Assembly (NCBI GenBank): GCA_006384855.1
Contig: VCJN01001726.1
Span: 1-64,000, forward strand
DNA: 64,000 nucleotides
DNA from: Tetraselmis striata
Taxonomy: Eukaryota; Chlorophyta; Chlorodendrophyceae; Chlorodendrales; Chlorodendraceae
Direction: 5' to 3'
The number at the start of each line of letters is the position of its first letter. The stretch's first letter is position 1. This document shows, piece after piece, positions 63,785-64,000 of this stretch. Under the pieces are notes generated by a model that saw nothing but the letters and a program-made list of their open reading frames with translations, was not told the origin of the DNA and ran no database searches. Position numbers and translations under genes: made by a program.

Positions 63785-64000
63785 CGCCTTGGCTTCGCTT
63801 TATTGTGATACTGTTTTGCCTCCCCCCCCCCCCCCCCCCCCCAGTCACACACCCTCGCGCGTGCGCGAAGAGAGCCAAGAGCCAGGAGGACTGAATACGA
63901 ACACTACATAATGAATAAGAAAATATAGTTATATGACAATACGAAAGAATACACTACGAATGCTGTACGGATATCCCGACTCTGTGTTGCAAAATATTTC
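63785..64000. other. Right edge, AT-rich
   Basis: A C-run at about 63823-63842 and then AT-rich DNA. It may be the 3' flank of the carboxypeptidase gene or a further intron. Confidence 0.35.

Overview
This window is a nuclear segment of a green alga (Chlorophyta, genus not determinable from sequence alone). The reasons are spliced genes with GT-AG introns and GTGAG/GTGCG donors, a plant-type GATA finger with an 18-residue loop, a plastid-type pyruvate kinase with a Ser/Arg/Ala-rich leader, and high GC with very long poly(G)/poly(C) runs. No tRNA, rRNA or CRISPR was seen.

Host genes occupy two gene-rich islands plus one middle block. In the middle (12.8-17.3 kb) lie an intronless GATA factor (+) and a spliced 3-methyladenine DNA glycosylase I gene (-). 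From 42.4 to 46.5 kb is a 14-exon plastid pyruvate kinase (+). From 48.8 to 53 kb are a three-exon membrane protein (+) and an unrecognised five-exon gene (-). From 55.8 to 63.8 kb are 40S ribosomal protein uS5/RPS2 (-) and, divergently, a cytosolic carboxypeptidase 5-like (M14) tubulin deglutamylase (+). I joined exons by hand; in all but one gene every junction keeps phase.

The rest is mobile-element territory. 0-12 kb holds a ~370-bp tandem array, zinc-ribbon/BED-like transposase remnants and diverged dispersed repeats. 17.5-22.3 kb is a non-LTR retrotransposon with one long open frame (zinc fingers, reverse transcriptase, restriction-like endonuclease). 22.8-25.0 kb is a foldback element: two ~1-kb inverted arms built of ~226-bp tandem repeats. 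28.8-31.1 kb holds a broken tyrosine-recombinase element. 36.3-41.7 kb holds an unrecognised broken transposon-like gene followed by a piggyBac-like element with matching 24-bp inverted ends; a second piggyBac 3' end lies at 32.1-32.9 kb.

The most interesting structure is in the carboxypeptidase gene. Intron 4 contains a reversed, decayed copy of intron 5 plus the start of exon 6 (including the zinc-site HPGE region), so exon 5 sits in the loop of a ~480-bp inverted repeat. Exon 5 is 405 nt with phase-0 junctions on both sides, so the layout predicts exon skipping and/or a circular RNA.
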